A stretch of 64,000 bases of DNA, taken from assembly GCA_022749755.1 (NCBI GenBank), contig CM040443.1, positions 14,399,744 through 14,463,743 of the forward strand, written 5' to 3'. Below the pieces are notes generated by a model. It saw only the letters and a list, made by a program, of their open reading frames with translations. It was not told the DNA's origin and did not search any database. Positions 14,075 to 25,930 of this stretch are shown in pieces. The stretch is from Azadirachta indica. Taxonomy: Eukaryota > Streptophyta > Magnoliopsida > Sapindales > Meliaceae. A program made the position numbers and the translations under genes. Position 1 is the stretch's first letter. Each line of letters begins with the position of its first letter.

Positions 14075-17000
14075 ATGCAGATCAAGAAGAAGAACAACAA
14101 AATAAAGAAATTAACTTTGATAGTAAACAAGGTCCTAAATCTATCCTCTACGCTGCCTTCTTTCTTCTGTTTATGTATCTATCAAATTAATTCTCTGTTG
14201 TATTCTGTCGTAGCATCTGCATCGTATGCAGGTAAAGCCAATGATGATCAACATGATGACTTGCTTACTATTTGTTCAAATGATAACCCAACACCTGTAT
14301 CTGATGGACGACAGGATACATGCAGATGCTTATCTTTCATTCTTGCAGGTATCTTAATTTTAATCCATGATATATGAGAATTTCGAGGTTTTTCCGGCAG
14401 TGGTCTATTAGCTGTTTAGGTTTGGGAAATTCTATAGGTATTGCCAAATTTCTTATATATAAAAGGGGATAAGAGCTTGACGATCGCGTTAATTTATATA
14501 TGCAGGCAACTGTTTTAAACTATTTTCAGTTTCCAGAGGTAGCAGAGAGAATGTAAAAATGCAAGATGTTCAAAATCAACCTTCATCCCAGACAAATGGT
14601 TCCTTCTCTAATTCTCCATCAATATCAGATAACGGCAAACAAGCTATTGATCATCAAGGTTACTACCTTTGTGTCAATCCATTGCATTCTATCTATGCAA
14701 GCAGCGGAGTGGAATTTTCGAAGTTCATGAATTTCTTGAAGTAATCAAATTTGTTTGGCCATAATAATTTTTCTTATACGAAATCGAATTAGTTTTGTTG
14801 TTGACGATAAAATATTGGCTTCAAAATCCAAATATTTCTTTATATTGAGATAATGCATATTTGAAATCAGTTGTTATGATCAGAAATAAGAAAGGGCTTC
14901 ATGATTATAATTAAGCACACTTATCAAACTAAATTCTTGCAATATATTCTCGAAGTCCAAAGCTATTTTTCTCTAAAGAAACTATCTTATTCAATGAATT
15001 TTGTTTTAGTAATCACTCCTATGGAATATTTGGCTTGGTGTATTACAGGTGATACAGCCCTAGACCATTCTGAAGTAGAAGGAATTAGAGCCCCTGCAGA
15101 AGATGCCACTGATATGTTTCAAAAACCAGCAGTGGAAATGGACCAAGAAAAGAGCATTCCTCCGGGAAAGGAGACACTTGTGAACAAAAAAGGTATTGAT
15201 GACTTACCAATATAATTCACGATGTAATTTCATCAATGAATGCATCCTTCTATCAGTGTAAGACTAGTAAATTGTGCACCAATTATAAACCTCGGGAAAC
15301 TCAAAAGGGTACTATAATATCTTCAGCAAAAGAACAAATATCATCGGACGGTGTATCAAGTGATGATGGGATGAAATTAGATGACAAAATGGACGAAACT
15401 AACAAAGGTAAGTACAAAACTTTGAGGTTACTGGTCAAAAAGATAAGCCTAAGTCTTTTGCGGATTAGGAACTAATTTTTTTTTTTTTTTTTGAACAATC
15501 ATCTATGAAAAAATTAACAATTTACCATCTCCAATTGTGTGTAATGTGCCAAAAGTACATGTCATTTTTTCTTTTTATTTTCTTGTGAGTCCAAGAGTTG
15601 CATGCAGTATATATTATATGTTTTAATAATTTTAAGGTTGATCATTACTAATTTCATACACAAGCAATGCTGTGATAATTCATTATTATTCATGTCAATC
15701 CTTTAAGAGTCTAAAGCTATTTTACTCCAAAGAAACCGGTTTATTCAAAGAATTATGTCCTATTTTTAACTCTTATGAAGTGCTTGGCTTGATATATTAG
15801 AGCAGGCCGGTGATAGAGCGATCGACTACTCTGTAGTGGATATAATAAGAGCCCGTACAGAATATGTCATTATTATGTTTCAAAAATCACTAATAGAAAA
15901 TACTGAGAAACTAACATTCCTAGTGGGAATGAGACACTTTGTGGATAATAAAGGTATCAAGGACTTCCTTATTCTATCAATATTGGGACCGATATTTGTG
16001 CAGCAATTTAATCTCAAAAAACTCAAAAGGCTGCATTAAATGGGTACCGACAGATTTTAGAATGAAATTAGATAATGCAATGGCTGAGTATAACAAAAGT
16101 ATTTATAGAAATTTGAGGTAATTAGTCAAAAGGATGAGCCTCAATTCTCTCTATTGTTAACAATGAATTTTTTTCAGAATTACCTCTAAATAAGGTAGCT
16201 ATCATCTCAAATTCTGTTGCAATGTATCATCATTATCTTATTTTCCGGATTTTCTTATGGAATTTCAATGAGTTGCATGAAATATGATTTGGTAATTTTA
16301 AGATCGTTACTTTCATTACAAGCAGCAGTATGATAATCGGTTGTTCATGTCAATTGGTATGTTAATTAGCATATGGTTTTAGATTGTTGCTCGGTCAAAC
16401 GTTTAGCTAGAGATGTGTATATATATGTTTTCAATATTCACATATATGCATATACTCTTTATTGCTGTGCTTGTTTATAATTGTTGATTTTAATTTGATT
16501 GTTTGACCACACGCTTTTGGAATTATTGTTGATTTTATGCTTATGCTTAAATTTTTCAAATGCATGGCACTCAAAATTATAAATTTTAGTGTACTCACTG
16601 TCTATTCATGCAACGCAATGAAATTTTTCATTGCTTATGAAATTCTCTAAAGTATCCAATGTGTATAATAAATTTGTTGTTGATGATAAAATTTAACTAC
16701 TCAAAATCTCACTTCTTTGTAGTGATATCATGGATATTTGAAATGAGTTGTTATAACCAGAAAATGGAAAAGTGTTGCATGGTATAAGCATACTTATCAG
16801 ACTAAACTGTTGCAATCGTATATATATTCAAAAACTATTTTTCTCTATAGGTACCCATCGTGTAAAAATAACTATGTTTTGTTTTTCCTCCGAAATCTTT
16901 GGCTTGATATATTACTGCAGGTGATGGAGTTGTAGACAATTATGAAATAGATGGAATTAGAGACCCTGCAGATCAGCATTGTGATGACTTACCGACTCAA

Positions 17001-18978
17001 GCTATATCATCTAAGCCTGCATCTTCTAGCAGTGTAGGACTAGCAAATTTTGAGGCAACTGAACCTCCAAAGACCCAAAAGGTTGGGCTAATTTCTTCAT
17101 CAAAAGAACATATTTCTTTAGATGGTGGATCGAGTGATGTTAGGATGAAATTAGATGATGCAGTGATCGAATATAACAAAGGTACGTAAAAACCTTTGAT
17201 GTTTTTTATCAAAAGGATGAGCCTTAAGTCTCTCAAGGATTGAAAACGAAATTTTTTGACAATCATCTCTAAAAAAAATTAAAAATCCATCATCTTATAT
17301 TCTGTATGTGCCATGACTACGTTTTTTTTAATTTATTTTTTATTTTTCTTGTGAAAAGAGTTGCATGTAATAGATTTTGGTAATTTAAATGCTATTATTT
17401 TAATATACAACCAGCATTATTTTAATTGGTTGCTCATGTTAATCGGTTCTTCGAGCATAAGCTTTTGGGATTACTATTCTGTCAGATATTTAATTATCGA
17501 TATGCACATGTATCCTTATACTCCTTATTGCTATGCTTTTGATTTTTGTTATTCATTTTAATTGGTTCTTTCACATTATGTCTTTTTGGATTATTGCTGT
17601 GTGATAGCATGTACTTTGCTACCTCTTGTGGCACTCATTCTTCTGCTTACATTTCTTAAATGCAAGACATTGAAAAGTACAAATTTTCAAGTAATCACTT
17701 TCTACAAAGGCAAACAAAATGAAATTTTCATTGTTCATGAATTTCTAGGTCATCAGATGTGTTTCGCCATAATTATTTTTCTTATATGAAATGCAAATTG
17801 ATTTTCTGTTAATGATAAAATATTGGCTTCAAAACATCATTTCTTCAAATTGATATTTTGGATATTTGAAATACGTTTTTATGATAAGGAAAAAGAAAGG
17901 GGCTGCATGTTTATAAAAGCATACTTTTAATACTAAAGTTTTGTAATCCTCGGAATATAATGCTACATATTTTTCTCTAATTAAAGATACCATCTTATTC
18001 AAATAATTTTCTTTTTTGATTCTTATGACATGTTTGATCTGATACATTATAAATTGTAGGTGATAAAGCCCCAAGAACATTCTGAAGTAGAAGTAATTAA
18101 AGCCCCTATAGATGATCTCATTGTTACGACTTTGAAACTATTAATAATAACATACCAAATAACCAACGTTCTTGTTGAGAAAGAGACACTTACGGATAAT
18201 AAACATTTTGACTTATCAATTCAAGCTAGTCCATCTAAGCCCACATCTTCTAGCAGTACAGTTGATGCTCCGGAAACTCAAAATGATGCTATAATTTCTT
18301 TGGCAAAAGAAAAGATATCTTCAGATAGAGTATCGACTGATTTTGGGATGAAAGCAGATGATGCAATGGTCGAGTATAACAAAGGTACGTATAGAATTTT
18401 GAGGTCATTAGTTAAAATGATTGGACTTACTTCTCTTCAGTATTTGGAAAGGAATTCTTTTCGAATTACGTCTAAATAAGCTAACAACCTGTCGTCTCAA
18501 ATTCTCTCCAATGTGCCATAAACATATTATGTTGTTTATTTTCTTATGAAAGTTTCAATGAGTTGCATGCAATATTATTTTGGTAAATTTAGGGCCGTTA
18601 CTTTCATATACAAGCAACATTCTATTCTTATTAAATTCTGTCAATATAGGATCACAATAATCAGTTAGTTGAATGTTGTTAATTATTCCTCTACAGCGGA
18701 GATAAACAATCCAAAGGGTTTTGTGCAATTCTTTTGCGATGTTTAATCAATGTATTGCTTACCGATTAGTACATTTTTATAATTCTTACCTAATGCAAAT
18801 AATGTCTCTTCAAAAATCTTACTTGACCATCATTTTGATGCAGGGGATGATTTAAGAGTGATAAATGAAACACAGCTCACCGAACTAGTGTGTTCTCAGA
18901 ATGTTGATATTTCTGCACATGCTGGTATGTTATAGTCCGCATATTCTTCCAATTAATTGCATATGAAAGTTCTGCTTA

Positions 18979-19033
<55 letters not shown>

Positions 19034-19653
19034 ACATTTATATGTACATGTATATACACATACATACATACAAACGTATAGACACATACACACATGAAAT
19101 ATATCTCTTGTGTAATAGTTTGGTCACAAAATATACCTCCCTGTTTGTAGGAAATGGATCTATTGATAGGGTTTGTGGAGCGCAATATAATGGTTTTGAA
19201 TCTTTTGCTCTTGAGACAAATTCTAAAGATGAGGAACTTCGTAGAAAGGCAAAGGAGTTTGACATCAAAAAAGTTGTAGGTCCTGAAATCAACCATCGTC
19301 ATCAGAGGGATTCTGAAGATAAAATCCTTCCTTGTTCGAGTTCGTCACAAGAGGTTCAATTTCAACATTTAAGGGAAGGAAAAAGTATAAATACGGAGTA
19401 TCTTGGCAATATAACTGAAGATAACCGGAGAGTTCAAAATATTTGCAACAAGTTAAATCATCACAAATCTGATATTTTTTCACATGCAAGTACTAGTGCA
19501 AGCCTACGACAATATGTGGAAGTAGATGGAAATAATCACCATAACTTGTCATCTTTCTTCATTGATAATACTCCACTCCACTATGAAAGTGATTGTGATG
19601 CAGACTGTAAAGAAGATGATTGCCTAAGCTTAAAACTACAGCATTCTGAGTAG
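14075..19653 (+). CDS. Split gene for a possible membrane-anchored protein of unknown function
   Basis: Proposed exons: 14075-14348, 14506-14658, 15049-15192, 16921-17181, 18076-18384, 18844-18924, 19151-19653 (stop TAG). Each is bounded by AG and GT and every junction falls in phase 1, giving an open frame of about 574 codons. Skipping any internal exon keeps the frame. The N-terminus is basic ([12 protein letters not shown]) and followed by a mostly uncharged stretch at residues 13-50 with some polar residues, a possible signal anchor. The rest is acidic, Ser/Thr-rich and probably disordered. The exons near 15.0, 16.9 and 18.1 kb are paralogous copies. The last exon (about 167 residues) contains a charged segment near [10 protein letters not shown] and a His/Asp/Cys-rich tail. 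I do not recognise the family. It could be a young or decaying gene; splicing is predicted by eye and expression is unknown. Confidence 0.55.
15049..15407 (+). repeat. Exon-like repeat unit U1
   Basis: U1 begins GTGATACAGCCC after an acceptor AG and ends AACAAAG before GTAAGT. Its first part (15049-15192) is open and ends in a usable donor (AAAAAAG then GTATTG). The second part is interrupted by TAA at about 15213 and shifted in frame relative to U3. If the 15193 donor is used, the broken part is removed as intron. Confidence 0.7.
15810..16098 (+). pseudogene. Exon-like repeat unit U2, decayed
   Basis: Aligned with U1 from GGTGATAGAGCG to AACAAAAG, but the acceptor is lost (GCAGGCCGG), the donor is weakened (AACAAAAGTATTT), and stops occur inside the frame. 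It is best read as a dead duplicated exon lying within the intron. Confidence 0.7.
16921..17181 (+). repeat. Exon-like repeat unit U3, intact
   Basis: Between acceptor ACTGCAG and donor AACAAAGGTACGT there are 261 bases fully open in phase 1. It keeps the core [14 protein letters not shown] and MKLDDAV-EYNK shared by the other units, but lacks the middle [14 protein letters not shown] part present in U1. This is the best-preserved copy. Confidence 0.75.
18060..18384 (+). repeat. Exon-like repeat unit U4, with one extra base near its start
   Basis: U4 starts GTGATAAAGCCCCAAG, one base longer than U1 at this point, so using the conserved acceptor at 18058-18059 would lead to an early TGA. An AG at 18074-18075 restores phase 1 and leaves the rest open to the donor AACAAAG-GTACGT at 18385. 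The unit keeps [20 protein letters not shown]. Confidence 0.65.
18982..19096 (+). repeat. AT microsatellite and alternating purine-pyrimidine tract
   Basis: About 21 AT units (18982-19024) are followed by TACATGTATGTACATTTATA-type and CACACATACA-type alternating sequence up to about 19096, inside the predicted last intron. The several overlapping frames here are artefacts of the repeat. Confidence 0.9.
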
Positions 19654-19948
19654 CTGGAATTAATCAAGATGACTTGTCATGCCATGAAAGTGATTATGAC
19701 GTGGACCCTACACATCCGTTCGAGTTCAAATTTAAGTTCACATGCAGGCATGTCTATTGAAATTGATTTTGATTCATGGGATGATTTTTGATTAAAAGAT
19801 TTTGTCACCTACACTCCAATACTTAGTTTATTGAAGGACAATGGGATGAATATGGTTTAGAGACTTTGATAAGCGATTTTTTTTAAATTGTATATTATAT
19901 GTATAATCTACTAATATCACATTGGAAATCTAGAATCGGGAAATTTTG

Positions 19949-20085
19949 ATCAAATCGCTCGAACATCTACATCTAATATATACGATGTCTGTCCTCATTA
20001 GAAAAATTCTAGAAGTCTTGATCAAATCGCTCAGACATCTACATCTAATATGAACGATGTTTGTTCTCACAAGAAAAGAATACGT
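19949..20085 (+). repeat. Two-copy tandem repeat of about 70 bp
   Basis: TTGATCAAATCGCTCGAACA and TTGATCAAATCGCTCAGACA begin two successive units, each continuing with TCTACATCTAATAT and ACGATGT. They lie about 300 bp downstream of the stop codon of the split gene, possibly in or near its 3' end. Confidence 0.75.
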
Positions 20086-20207
20086 GCCCTTATGAAGGAG
20101 AGAAATCTATATACATACTCTAATATAATAGACTTCACGTATAGTGAGTGATGGACACTATATATAGAGGGGTTTCATACAATATGAGATATTAACCCAA
20201 ACATTGG

Positions 20208-20275
20208 TAGGACTCGAAGGCAGGATCTTTCAATGGAAGGTCCACCTTCTGGCCATTGAAGCTAAGCGACTTTAA
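20208..20275 (-). mobile_element. tRNA-derived SINE-like head
   Basis: On the minus strand, TAGCTTCAATGG (20253-20264) fits a polymerase III A box. CCTTCGAGTCC (20210-20220) fits a B box at 9 of 11 positions, with a tRNA-like distance between them. No anticodon arm or cloverleaf was found, so it is not called a tRNA gene. The 3' extent and target duplication are undetermined. Confidence 0.5.
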
Positions 20276-20454
20276 ATTCAATGACATAATCATGCATCAT
20301 TAATTTAAGATGGTTTTGTTTCATATTTTTTTTTTGGTATTTGAAATTGAATTAATAAAAGATGATTTACTGATATGTTCTATTATGACATTTGTTAAAC
20401 AAATCAACAAAATTTAGCATTCTAATTCTTTTTCTACATTGGAAATCACACAAA

Positions 20455-20625
20455 ATTTGTTGGCTTTTTGTTCCTCAACTTTTGATTTTGCATACTGCAA
20501 TTTATCTTGTTAATGTCTAGTAATTGTTTTCTCATATGATTTTGAATGTAGCTTTTATAAAATAAAGATTAAGAACTGAAAACTAATTACCATAAGATTA
20601 TTACTAGCGTTAAGACTGGATATGC
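20455..20625 (+). repeat. Copy of the RIO2-pseudogene intron sequence
   Basis: From TTAGCTTTTTGTTCCTCAA-like text through TGTCTAGTAAT, GAACTGAAAACTAA and CCATAAGATTA, this stretch matches 36750-36925, the sequence just after the last recognisable exon of the RIO2 kinase pseudogene, at roughly 85% by eye. No RIO2 exon is found next to it. It ends at the left flank of the hAT element. Confidence 0.75.
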
Positions 20626-21135
20626 ATTCTAAATAGAGATGGTAAATGGGTTGTGTCAGAGGTGGCATAGCCTACGAAAGTTAAGCCCACGTAGGCTGTG
20701 ATGTCAAGTTAGCACCACACATATAGTAAAATAAATAAGCCTAACACGACTCACGGTACAATTATTACACGTGTTGTGCTCACCCGACACATTAAAAGGC
20801 GATCCCAACACAGCCCAGAAGCCTATATGGGTCACACGAATTCTGTGAACAGTATAAGCTTGAACATTAATAATGAACAATGAGCCACTATTCATAGTAT
20901 ATTCCTATTATTAATATAATTTTTATTTTATTACATTTTAAAAATTAAAAATTAATTTAAATCAATTAAAATTTGTTGAATAATAAATAATTTGCTATTT
21001 AAAAAAAATAATAATATATTTAATAAATTTTAAAATTTTGAATGAATAATTATAATTTATAATAAAATATGATAATTAATTATATTTTGATCGTAGTATA
21101 ATTAAATATTTTAAATATTCATACATATAAAATTA

Positions 21136-21885
21136 AGAAAATTGATGGATATCTCTCTGAACTATGACGAAACGACAGATATCCTCTTGGTGTTTTAGAA
21201 ATAATAGATATCCCTTGATATTTCGATAAATAACAGTTACCCTTCTGAGGTTAGTTTTCCATTAGCTTTAAACGGTCAATTTACTAAAATAACTCATAAT
21301 TGAAAAACCTAACCCTAATTTGATTTGCGCTTACCCACCCTCCCACCCTAGAACTATAACTCTCTTTCTCTCTATCTATCTATCTATCTATCTTCTTTTC
21401 TCAACTTACAAAATTTTGCCCAATTTCATCATGTTTTGAATTTAGCATTTTGGGGAGTTCAAGAAAGGTAGAACTAGCATTTTGAGAATTTAGGGGATTT
21501 TAAGATTGTTTTTGTATTTTCAAGTTCTAATTCTTTTGAGAAATGGTGGTGAAGATGATGAAGTTGGGAATTATAAATAAGTGCTCAACTTCTATTTATA
21601 AGATAAAACTAGTGGAAAGGAGGATTGAAGTGTGGGATCTCGTGCTAGAAGTTGAAGATAAGAAAGAGAAATTGAGGGTGAAGGAGAAAGGGGAAAGAGA
21701 AAGAGAAAGAAGAAAAAGAGAGAGGAGATAAAGATTTATGTTATCACAAAAACATGACCAAATTGCCCCTCGAAAGCTAATAGCAAAGTGACAACATACT
21801 AACCCTGGTGTATCTATCATTTATCGAAACATAAGGGATATTTATCAATTTGCCATATTCAAGGGGTATCCGTTATTTTTTTTTT
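21136..21885. mobile_element. Small non-autonomous MULE-like element
   Basis: Imperfect inverted ends of roughly 150 bp: left GAAAATTGATGGATATCTC, right reverse complemented AAATAACGGATACCCCTTG. Both continue into GATAAATGACAGTTACCC-like and TTAGCTTT…GGTCAATTT-like text. It is flanked by ATAAAATTA on both sides (21127-21135 and 21886-21894), a perfect 9-bp duplication, although AT-rich words like this can match by chance. The interior has a TCTA microsatellite (about 21368-21392) and a purine-rich GAAAGAGAAAGAG tract (21660-21730) that creates the frame at 21543-21731. Confidence 0.7.
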
Positions 21886-22518
21886 ATAAAATTATAAATA
21901 TACACTATCATTATCGGTCACACTTAATTATAATTAATGCAACGTAAAGATATTAACAATCATCAACCTATTATACTCTTATTTTTCTAGATAAAATGTT
22001 ATATGTAAAGATGTAAATTAATTTCAAAAACAATTGTCAATCCTCATTTCACAATGCTTACTTAAAAATTTATACAAATTCTATATAGTTGTAATAATCA
22101 AAATTAAAAATTTATGTTTTATCCATTTAAAATTCACATTTTTTATTTTTTAATTTAAATTTAGGAAATTTAAAATCTATGTAAATTGTGTTAATTCTTT
22201 AATTTATTTTGTAACTAAATAACTTATTAATGGAAGTAGAGACATTTTTATTTTTCATTTTTTAATGTTACCAATTACAAAGTACAAATTTTTACATTTA
22301 ATGATTTTACTTCATTTCATTTTATATCTAAATAACAAATTACATTCATCAAAACAATTAAATATTACAAATTACAAACTTACAACACAAAATAAATCCT
22401 ACTAATCTTTCTATTTTAGGTATGTTGAAATTGAAATTGAATAAAAATATAATATAATTACTATATAAGTTCGATATAGTTATAAAATGAAAACTTTATA
22501 TTTTATCCATTTAAAATT

Positions 22519-22750
22519 GGAAAATTACCCAAAGTAGCCATGTTTTTTAATGAATTTACTACAATAATCTCTTTAATAATTTGTGCACCAAAGTAGTCTA
22601 AAACTCACAAATCGGACAAAAATACCCTCCAAATAGCCTTTATACATAAAACATAAGATTTCCCTCTTTTTTCCACTTTGAATAACCCTAAATCCCTCAA
22701 ATCATCCATCCCCAAAAAATTTCCCAAATTTTTAAACCCTAAATTGACAA
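22519..22750 (+). repeat. Left terminal inverted repeat of the MULE
   Basis: Begins GGAAAATTACCC directly after the TTTAAAATT target duplication. It pairs with 31425-31652. The minus-strand frame 22605-22829 and the plus frame 31459-31740 are the same repeat read from its two copies and are not genes. Confidence 0.88.
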
Positions 22751-23424
22751 ATTGAAATGGCAAGTAAAAAATCATAGTTATAGGTGTCAACAACAGATTC
22801 AAGTTGGTTATAATTAGAGGCAATGACAATTGACAATAGGAACAATAGCAACAGAACCAACGAAGGTGATGATAAGTTCATTTGTGTGTTTTTCCTCTTT
22901 TCTTAACCAATTTTTTGAGTATTCATTATTCTAATAGATCATATTGTTTGATTAAATTGTTATACTTGATATTTGAAATATAATACGCATGATATTTTAT
23001 GTAAAAGTTAGGTTTGAAGTTAAAGAAGATGAATTGAGTATTTCTCGAGCACATAGGGCTTCTCAATTTTTTTGGTCAAGTAAAACTAAACCATACTCGA
23101 TTTTTGGGTGCTTTTCAAGTGCACATGCCTTACTTGACTTTTTTAGTCAAGTAAGGTTAAATAAATCATACTTGACGGTTTTGTTGAATATAGTTTTGCC
23201 TTACTCAACATAGAAGAAAAAATGCATAAGTTTGAAATTTAATATTTAACTTTGGGGGTAAAATGCAAGACTTTAAATTGTTTTTTACATGTAATATGTA
23301 AGAGTTAAAAACTTGAGTTCTAATTTATGTTCTATTGAAGTAAAAGTATTTATGCAATTTACTCATTTTACTTGTGACTAGGGATGAATGATCAAATCAA
23401 ATTTTCTATTTATTACTAGGGATC

Positions 23425-25930
23425 ATGGGTTATGTTGTCGGATGGTATCGAGATGTACATTGGTGGAAGGGTGCGATTTTTAATGGTACAACGAAACATC
23501 ACCTATCAGTAATTAGTGTAGAGCATATACACAACCTTGGAGATGGATCCTGCTCTATAAAAGCGAAGTTCTTAATAACCGATGAATCATGGGGAGCCAT
23601 TGCAGTAGATATTGTCAATGATAATGATGTGTTAAGTCTTATGCAGCTAAATAATTTTGCTGCTTCTCAATCAATGCGTAGAATGCACTCATTATATATT
23701 AGTAGTGATCACATCATAAGAGGGGATCTTGGGCAACGTATAATTCTTTTTCCTTTAAGGTTGAGGCAACCATTCCAGAGGTTTACACATGGCCTTTTGT
23801 GTCTTTTAAGTATAGTAATGCTATTAGTGAAGCACCAATTAGGCATTCGCTACTAATTGGACATATGTCACCAAGACACTATGCCTAGTGTTCCTTACTT
23901 CCCCATAACGAAGAAGCAGTTAATTACAGATGCTTACCACCCCAATACAACGAAGAACCAACACAAAACTACTTCAATAGTAATTCGACTATATGAAAAA
24001 CTGGATTTGCTGAAGAACATTGTAAAACAAATTATTATGATGAAGAACATACTTTATGATATGATGTCGAGTCTAGATCAAGTCGTAGGCCCACTACATC
24101 AACAAAACATGAAGAAACTGTGTCAAGGTCATCAATGCCTGTCCAATGTACTTTTCCAATCTTACCATCGACCACCATTGCACTGTATGATGCACAGTCC
24201 AGTTCGACATCTAGAGAATTACGAGTTAGGCACATTTTTAAAACGAAGAAAGAGTTGTCCCATGACTTGAGTAGAATGGTGTTGAGGAAACATTTTTAAT
24301 TCACCATTATATGCTCAACAACTATCCAATTTAAGGTAAAATGCATCATGCAAGGATGCGGTTGGCGAATTTGAGCTATTAAGAATGATGGACCCAACAA
24401 GTATTTCCACATTACACGGATAGGAGCAAGTCACACTTGTCGAAGTGATCAGTTACAAAACGGGCACTGTTAAGTGAGCAATCAACTCATTGGAGAGTTA
24501 TGATGCATAACTTTTAGGACCCCAATAAAATTATACCCCGAGAAATATTCGAAATGTTATATAAAAGAGTACAAGCTATTTTTATCATATCAGTATGGTT
24601 GGCTAGGGAAAAATGATGTCGATTGGCAAATAGAGATCCAGCAGAGCTATTTCAACTATTACTATAATACTGCCATGTGTTAGAACACAAAAATTCAGGA
24701 ACAGTAACACATATAGAAACAGATGACAATGATCATTTTTTGTATTTATTTCATGGTGATGGGTGCGTCTATCCGTAGGTTCCGTTTAGCCATTTGCCTC
24801 ATGATTGCATTAGATGAGACTTTCTTAAAAGGAATATATCGAGGAACTATATTTGTGGCTGCCTCTAAAGATAGAAAGGTCAAAAAATATATCTTATTAT
24901 ATTTGGGATTGGGGACTCTGAGAATGATATTTCATGGGAATGCTTCTTGACTAAATTGAAAGGGGCACTTGGCCATGTATCTAATTTAGTTTTTGTATCT
25001 GATAGATATAATTATATTGAAAAAGGCATAAGTACTATCTTTCTTAAAGCATATCATAGGTTTTACATTTATCATGTCTCCGTAAATGTAAAAGCCAAGT
25101 ATAAGATGAGATGAAAAAAGGTAGACAATTTCCAAGTAGGGTACTTTCAAGCTGCAAAGGCATATCAGTTTTCAAATTTTAATCGCCATATGGCAGAGTT
25201 GAGGTCAATATACCTAGAAGCAATAAACTATTTAGAGAATGATGTTGGGTTCTATAAGTGGGCTAAAGTGCATTACCCTATTTGTCAATATGACATACTA
25301 ACAACCAACATAGTTTAGAGTATTAATGCACTCCTTAGAGATGCACATGCCCTACTTATTGTTGCATTAGCAGATTTGATACGGTCTATGATGCAAGGGT
25401 GATTTTACGAGAAGAGAAAAGATGCTGCTAAACTCGAACCACATACCTTATCTAATGCTGCTAAAAAAGGTGAGTGAATATGAGTTCTTATGCCTTCCCT
25501 TATCCATTTATCCTGCCTCCAAGTTCAAATTTGAAGTTAAAGTTGTTGGTCAAAATCACAGAGTGGATTTGAGTACAAAGAGTTGCAGTTGTAGGTTTTT
25601 TAATTTTGATGAACTACCTCATTCACACGCTCTTACAGTAATTAGATTTGTTCAAGGTCAATATATTCTCTACTACTCTCACTACTATACGAACAAGCCA
25701 CTTTTGTTAGCATATATGAAAGTAATTTTCCTATTAGTGACCAGCGTGATTGGGTCATTCCATCTGAAGTGCGAGACATAAAAGTCATTCTACCAATAGA
25801 GCATGTTCCAACCGGTTGACTGAAAAGACAAAGAATTCCATCCGCAAAGGAAGACGTGATAAGACAAATGTGTTCAAGGTGCAAAGAGGTTGGCCATAAT
25901 CGTGCAACTTTTAGGAAGCCTATCTAAGTT
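23425..25930 (+). pseudogene. Broken MULE transposase (MURA-like)
   Basis: Read in several frames, the sequence keeps the family order. There is an N-terminal part near 23425-23850; a MuDR-type DNA-binding region near 24300-24470 (KVKCIMQGCGWRI, a stop, then HITRIGASHTCRSDQL); and the transposase core from 24780. The core shows IALDETFLKG with the first catalytic Asp at 24813-24815, LVFVSDRYNYIEKG with the second at 25001-25003, and TTNIV-stop-SINALLRD where the third catalytic residue, usually Glu in (A)ES, is a TAG at 25316-25318. A SWIM-type zinc finger follows (SCSCRFFNFDELPHSHAL, where the third zinc Cys is His), then a C-terminal zinc knuckle near 25870 (MCSRCKEVGHNRA). More than ten disruptions make it non-functional. 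Confidence 0.9.

Noticed and set aside
19030..19150. Upstream extension of the last exon frame (start at 19030)
   Set aside because: It translates an alternating TG/CA tract in the predicted intron. The acceptor at 19149-19150 marks the likely exon start.
14075..19653. Identity as a plant mid-SUN-domain protein
   Set aside because: The layout of a basic N-terminus, possible single anchor and acidic linker is reminiscent, but no SUN domain or its conserved motifs can be seen in any exon. No name is given.
20208..20275. A functional tRNA gene on the minus strand
   Set aside because: A- and B-box-like words are present, but I cannot form an acceptor stem or anticodon arm; a SINE head explains it better. 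The same applies to 34325-34380.
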